From: JADJTT01 sp049306275 | GTDB taxonomy: Bacteria > Bacteroidota > Bacteroidia > Chitinophagales > Saprospiraceae | Direction of reading: 5' to 3' | Length of the DNA: 64,000 nucleotides | Assembly: GCA_049306275.1 (NCBI GenBank) | Contig: JBAQQB010000173.1 | Location: forward strand, 1 to 64,000 | Part shown: piece by piece, positions 60,839-64,000 of the stretch | How positions within the stretch are numbered: position 1 is the first letter of the stretch | Layout of the letters: every line of letters starts with the position of its first letter | The notes under the pieces: generated by a model | Told to the model about the DNA's origin: nothing | What the model saw: only the letters and a program-made list of their open reading frames with translations | The model's database searches: none | Program-made: the position numbers and the translations under genes

Positions 60839-62113
60839 ATGCTAAACGACCTCAACTCCCTGATCGAGCAAAAGCTTGTTGCCGATGTCCTGAAAAGAAA
60901 GTCCGCCAATAAAAACGCTATCCGTGCCCTGCAAAAATGTCTGAATGCCCTGGGATTCGGCAGGGAATTGAATTGGTCCAGGTTTGGCGCCGACGGAGAC
61001 TACGGCGATTCCACCGCGGCAGCGGTAAAAGCTTTTGCCGCCCGCGAGGGCATTGAAACCGACGGCCATTCAGTCTCCGAAGACCTTTTAAAGCGCATTG
61101 TCGAAAAAGCATCGCAGCTCGAATCAATGCCTCCGCCTCCGGACTCCTCCCTCCCAAACGTCTTCAAAAAATTCAAAAGAGGCGTTTACACGGTAGGCAA
61201 GCACCGCCCGGCAGATTTTATCGAGAAAAACCCCGACCAGCTCAAATCGATCGGCCTCACCGACTCGCTGATGCGCATCATCGCCGCCGTTTCCATAAAT
61301 GAGGGCAACCTGGAGGCCATCAATACCTGGGACGATTCCTTCCTGACCTTCGGCATGTTCCAGTGGACCATCGGGCAGGGCGACGGCAAAGGGGAGCTCC
61401 CCGCTTTGATCAAACAAATCAAAGAAGTCAATCCAATCGTTTTCAACAACTACTTCGGGCAATACGGGCTCGACGTCTCGGACCCTCATACCGACAACGT
61501 CTATGGCCACTTCACCCACAATTACCTGCTGGTAGACCACGCCTCCAAAAAAGAAAAGTTAAGGGGGGATGAATGGGCGCAGCGATTCTGGGAAGCCGGC
61601 CAAGACCCCGCCGTTCAAGCCGTGCAGGTCAAGCATGCCGCTTCCCGGCTCTGGACTTTCTTCTGGAAACCCGGTAAAGCCCCCGTGACTTACCGGATGT
61701 CTGATCTGGTGAGCTCCGAACTGGGCGTCGCCCTCCTGCTCGACAACCATGTCAACCGCCCTGGCTATGTGCGAACCTGCCTGGAGAGAGCGTTGACTCA
61801 GACAGGGCTCCAAAATCCGGAAACCTGGGGCACGGAAGAAGAGCAAAAACTGCTGCTCGCCTACCTCGACATCCGGAAGACCCACGGCAAATTCCCGATG
61901 ACCCACGCCGGGGAGCGCGCCGAGCGAATGTTTTCCCTCCAGAAACGAGGAAAACTCAGCATGGAGCGAGGCAGCTTTGTCTTCTCAGAAACCCTGAGCA
62001 GAGGCATGTTCGACGCAGGCCCTAAACTCCCCCCGCATTACCGCGACGAAGATTATCCGGAAATTCAGTGGGATGAAAATCTGGCGACCCGCGAAAATGT
62101 CCTCCCTGAGTAA
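60839..62113 (+). CDS. Peptidoglycan-binding, lysozyme-like protein without signal peptide
   Basis: 424 residues with no signal sequence. Residues about 25-90 (NAIRALQKCLNALGFGRELN, FGADGDYGDSTAAAVKAFAA) are a PG_binding_1-like domain. Residues about 140-290 look lysozyme-like, with a candidate catalytic Glu in AAVSINEGNLEAINTWDD and FGMFQWTIGQGDGKGELPAL. The C-terminal 130 residues are helical (ARLWTFFWKP, WGTEEEQKLLLAYLDIRKTH). Phage and contractile-injection lysins share this build, but no such genes are seen near it. The V-ATPase operon starts 83 bp behind. Confidence 0.7.
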   Translation: MLNDLNSLIEQKLVADVLKRKSANKNAIRALQKCLNALGFGRELNWSRFGADGDYGDSTAAAVKAFAAREGIETDGHSVSEDLLKRIVEKASQLESMPPPPDSSLPNVFKKFKRGVYTVGKHRPADFIEKNPDQLKSIGLTDSLMRIIAAVSINEGNLEAINTWDDSFLTFGMFQWTIGQGDGKGELPALIKQIKEVNPIVFNNYFGQYGLDVSDPHTDNVYGHFTHNYLLVDHASKKEKLRGDEWAQRFWEAGQDPAVQAVQVKHAASRLWTFFWKPGKAPVTYRMSDLVSSELGVALLLDNHVNRPGYVRTCLERALTQTGLQNPETWGTEEEQKLLLAYLDIRKTHGKFPMTHAGERAERMFSLQKRGKLSMERGSFVFSETLSRGMFDAGPKLPPHYRDEDYPEIQWDENLATRENVLPE

Positions 62114-62196
62114 AAAATAAACCGATATTCTGCCTTTCTCCTTCCCCATTCGCCTCTTTTGATCTATCTTGCGGGCTGCTCAAAAAGAGGTTAACC

Positions 62197-62808
62197 ATGG
62201 AAGGAAAATTGCAGGAACTGACCAATAAGATTTATCAGGAAGGTCTTGAAAAGGCCCGCCGGGAATCGGCAGAATTACTTGCCGCCGCCCAGGAGGAGGC
62301 AGCCCGGATTTTAGCTGAAGCCGGCAAGGAAGCCCAGCGCACACGCACACGCGCTGCGGAAGAAGCTGAAGCCCTCCGGAAAAACGCCATTTCCGAACTG
62401 CAACTCGCAGGAAAACAGGCCCAAAGCGCCCTGCGCCAGGAAATCACCAACCTGATCTCCGGCAAATTGTTCTCCGGCCCCATTGACCAGGCCTTCGACG
62501 ACGCCGGCTTCTTCCAGTCGGTCATCGAAGCCGCCGTTAAAAACTGGGATCCCGCGCAAATGGGCGCCTCCCTGCAAATCATCCTCCCGGAAGGCAAGCG
62601 CAAGGAGCTCGAACAAGTCCTCCCCGCAAGGCTGGCTCACCACCTCGATAAAGGCCTGGAACTGCGCTATGACGAGAACCTGCAAAAAGGCTTCCGCATC
62701 GGACCCTCCGACGGCCGCTTCATCGTGTCGTTTACCCCTGATGACTTCGACCGCTTCTTCCGGCAGTTTCTCCGGCCTCAAATCACCCAACTGCTCTTCG
62801 GTTCATGA
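62197..62808 (+). CDS. V-type ATP synthase/ATPase subunit E
   Basis: 203 residues. The N-terminal half is a long Ala/Glu/Lys-rich helix (ARRESAELLAAAQEEAARIL, AAEEAEALRKNAISELQLAG) typical of the peripheral stalk; the C-terminal half is a globular domain (DENLQKGFRIGPSDGRFIVS). Recognition rests on this build and on the two following genes. It overlaps the DUF2764 gene by 4 bp (ATGA). The complex couples ATP hydrolysis or synthesis to H+ or Na+ flow across the inner membrane. Confidence 0.9.
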   Translation: MEGKLQELTNKIYQEGLEKARRESAELLAAAQEEAARILAEAGKEAQRTRTRAAEEAEALRKNAISELQLAGKQAQSALRQEITNLISGKLFSGPIDQAFDDAGFFQSVIEAAVKNWDPAQMGASLQIILPEGKRKELEQVLPARLAHHLDKGLELRYDENLQKGFRIGPSDGRFIVSFTPDDFDRFFRQFLRPQITQLLFGS

Positions 62809-63635
62809 ACCAGCGCAATTATTATTACCTGGTGGCCGGTTTGCCGGATATTCTCCTGGAACAGCCCAAACCGCCTTTCTCCAGCCTCCAGTACAGGGAT
62901 GAGCTGCACCATCATCTACATCCCGACGACTACCGGCAGGTGGAACTCCTTTTCCTCTTCTTCGACAACCGCAACCTGCTCCATATTCTGGAGAAAAAAG
63001 AAGGCCAATGGGATGAACGCGGCAATTTCTCCATCGAAACACTGGATGCCGGCATCCGCGATGGGGAAGGACTTCCCTCCTATATGCACCACTTTATCCA
63101 GGCCTACCAGCAAGAACTTCCCTTGCAGCCCAATATGAGCTGGGAAAACCAACTGGCAGACCTCTACTTCGAATATGGCATCCAACACGCACAAGGATTC
63201 CCCCACCGCTGGATCACCTTTGAACGCGACCTGAGGAACGTACTGGCCGCCCTGAGCGCCCGAAAACAAAAGAGAAGCCTGGAAGGCGAAATACTAGGCG
63301 CTTCCGATATCTCAGAAGCGATCCGCCACCACGCCTCCCGCGACTTCGGCCTTGGCGCCGAATTTCCCATCGTAGAAAAACTGCTCCAGATCGAGGAAAA
63401 GGAAAACCTGCTGGAAAAGGAATTCGACCTCGACAAGGTAAGATGGAACTACATCGACCAGCTTAACACCTTCGAATACTTCACCGTCGACGTCCTCCTG
63501 GGCTACCTGCTCAAGCTTTTTATGCTCGAGCGCTGGAAGCCCCTCGACAACGCCGACGGATTAGCCCTGCTCAACGGCCTGATCAGCCATTTGAAAACCA
63601 GTTTTGAATTTCCCAAGGAGTTTGTCCTGACATGA
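62805..63635 (+). CDS. DUF2764-family protein of the V-ATPase operon
   Basis: 276 residues: YYYLVAGLPDILLEQPKPPF at the start, YRQVELLFLFFDNRNLLHIL, LADLYFEYGIQHAQGFPHRW and WNYIDQLNTFEYFTVDVLLG. Bacteroidota V-ATPase operons carry a gene of this family between subunits E and A; its role is not known and it may be a subunit C-like stalk protein, as its all-helical look suggests. It is coupled to both neighbours by 4-bp ATGA overlaps. Confidence 0.85.
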   Translation: MNQRNYYYLVAGLPDILLEQPKPPFSSLQYRDELHHHLHPDDYRQVELLFLFFDNRNLLHILEKKEGQWDERGNFSIETLDAGIRDGEGLPSYMHHFIQAYQQELPLQPNMSWENQLADLYFEYGIQHAQGFPHRWITFERDLRNVLAALSARKQKRSLEGEILGASDISEAIRHHASRDFGLGAEFPIVEKLLQIEEKENLLEKEFDLDKVRWNYIDQLNTFEYFTVDVLLGYLLKLFMLERWKPLDNADGLALLNGLISHLKTSFEFPKEFVLT

Positions 63636-64000
63636 ATACAGCTAACACAAAGAAAACCGCATCCACCGGCAAGGTGACCGGCATTATCGCCAACCTCGTC
63701 ATCGTGCAGTTCGAGGGGCCCGTTGCCCAAAACGAAGTGTGCTTCATCCAGCACCCCGACGCGCCCCTGATGGCCGAAGTCATCAAGGTCATCGGCGACC
63801 GGGCTTACGTCCAGGCCTTCGAAAGCACGCGAAGCCTCCGCGTCGGCCTTCCCGTCGAGTTCAGCGGGCGCCTGCTCGAAGCCACCCTCGGCCCCGGCGT
63901 ACTCTCCCAGATCTACGACGGCCTCATGCACGACCTGCACACCATGACCGGCGTCTTTCTGCAAAAAGGCGAATACACCGCAGCGCTCGACTATGAAAAG
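63632..64000 (+). CDS. V-type ATP synthase/ATPase subunit A (5' part, runs off the window)
   Basis: The first 123 codons are in the window. TGKVTGIIANLVIVQFEGPV, AQNEVCFIQHPDAPLMAEVI, ESTRSLRVGLPVEFSGRLLE and LGPGVLSQIYDG are the N-terminal beta barrel and start of the catalytic subunit A. The Walker motifs lie beyond the window. The start overlaps the DUF2764 stop by 4 bp. Confidence 0.92.
   Translation, partial: MNTANTKKTASTGKVTGIIANLVIVQFEGPVAQNEVCFIQHPDAPLMAEVIKVIGDRAYVQAFESTRSLRVGLPVEFSGRLLEATLGPGVLSQIYDGLMHDLHTMTGVFLQKGEYTAALDYEK

Overview
The window comes from a member of the Bacteroidota, most likely near the Saprospiria/Lewinella group. Reasons: almost no Shine-Dalgarno sites, -7 boxes of the TAnnTTTG type, many Asp/Lys-flanked lipoproteins, a V-type ATPase operon that contains a DUF2764 gene, and polyamine synthesis through carboxynorspermidine. 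It splits into two halves that differ in strand use, and by eye in base composition.

Left half, about 1-34.3 kb: every gene is on the minus strand, intergenic gaps are short and several genes overlap by 4 bp. Nearly every product has a signal peptide or lipobox. In order of transcription (right to left) it holds: a LytTR regulator; two tandem alpha/beta-hydrolase lipoproteins; a TPR-CHAT protein; a second LytTR regulator with a decayed copy of the hydrolase start; four PKD lipoproteins that each carry exactly seven 52-residue repeats (probable seven-bladed propellers); and eight paralogous secreted proteins of a family I do not recognise. These are interleaved with a permuted papain-like protein, an AvrRpt2-type cysteine protease, a caspase-like lipoprotein, a papain-type (C1A) protease, a few small secreted proteins and a FISUMP-domain lipoprotein. 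Five unrelated cysteine-peptidase folds alongside one expanded secreted family is the most system-like feature of the window. The two LytTR genes are followed by a conserved promoter/operator block with identical spacing, so they are the obvious candidate regulators. A transposase remnant lies at the left edge and another possible one inside the island.

Right half, about 34.3-64 kb: mixed strands, higher GC, mostly core functions. These are a beta-barrel protein, a YfcC-type transporter, a beta-lactamase-fold pseudoenzyme, SUI1, an abundant-type porin, prmC with carboxynorspermidine decarboxylase and dehydrogenase, a divergent agmatinase, a SulP transporter plus beta-carbonic anhydrase, a sulfotransferase/flippase/asparagine-synthase-like group, a second saccharopine dehydrogenase, cytidine deaminase, kdsB, a LysM/DPBB protein, cystathionine beta-synthase, an NlpC/P60 protein lacking its catalytic Cys, a lysozyme-like protein and the start of the V-ATPase operon. 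Several long perfect intergenic inverted repeats with simple-word arms sit at gene ends in this half.

No rRNA, tRNA, CRISPR array or riboswitch was seen. Coordinates for starts were moved inward from the longest open frame where a signal peptide or conserved N-terminus showed the real start. GC statements are by eye, not computed.
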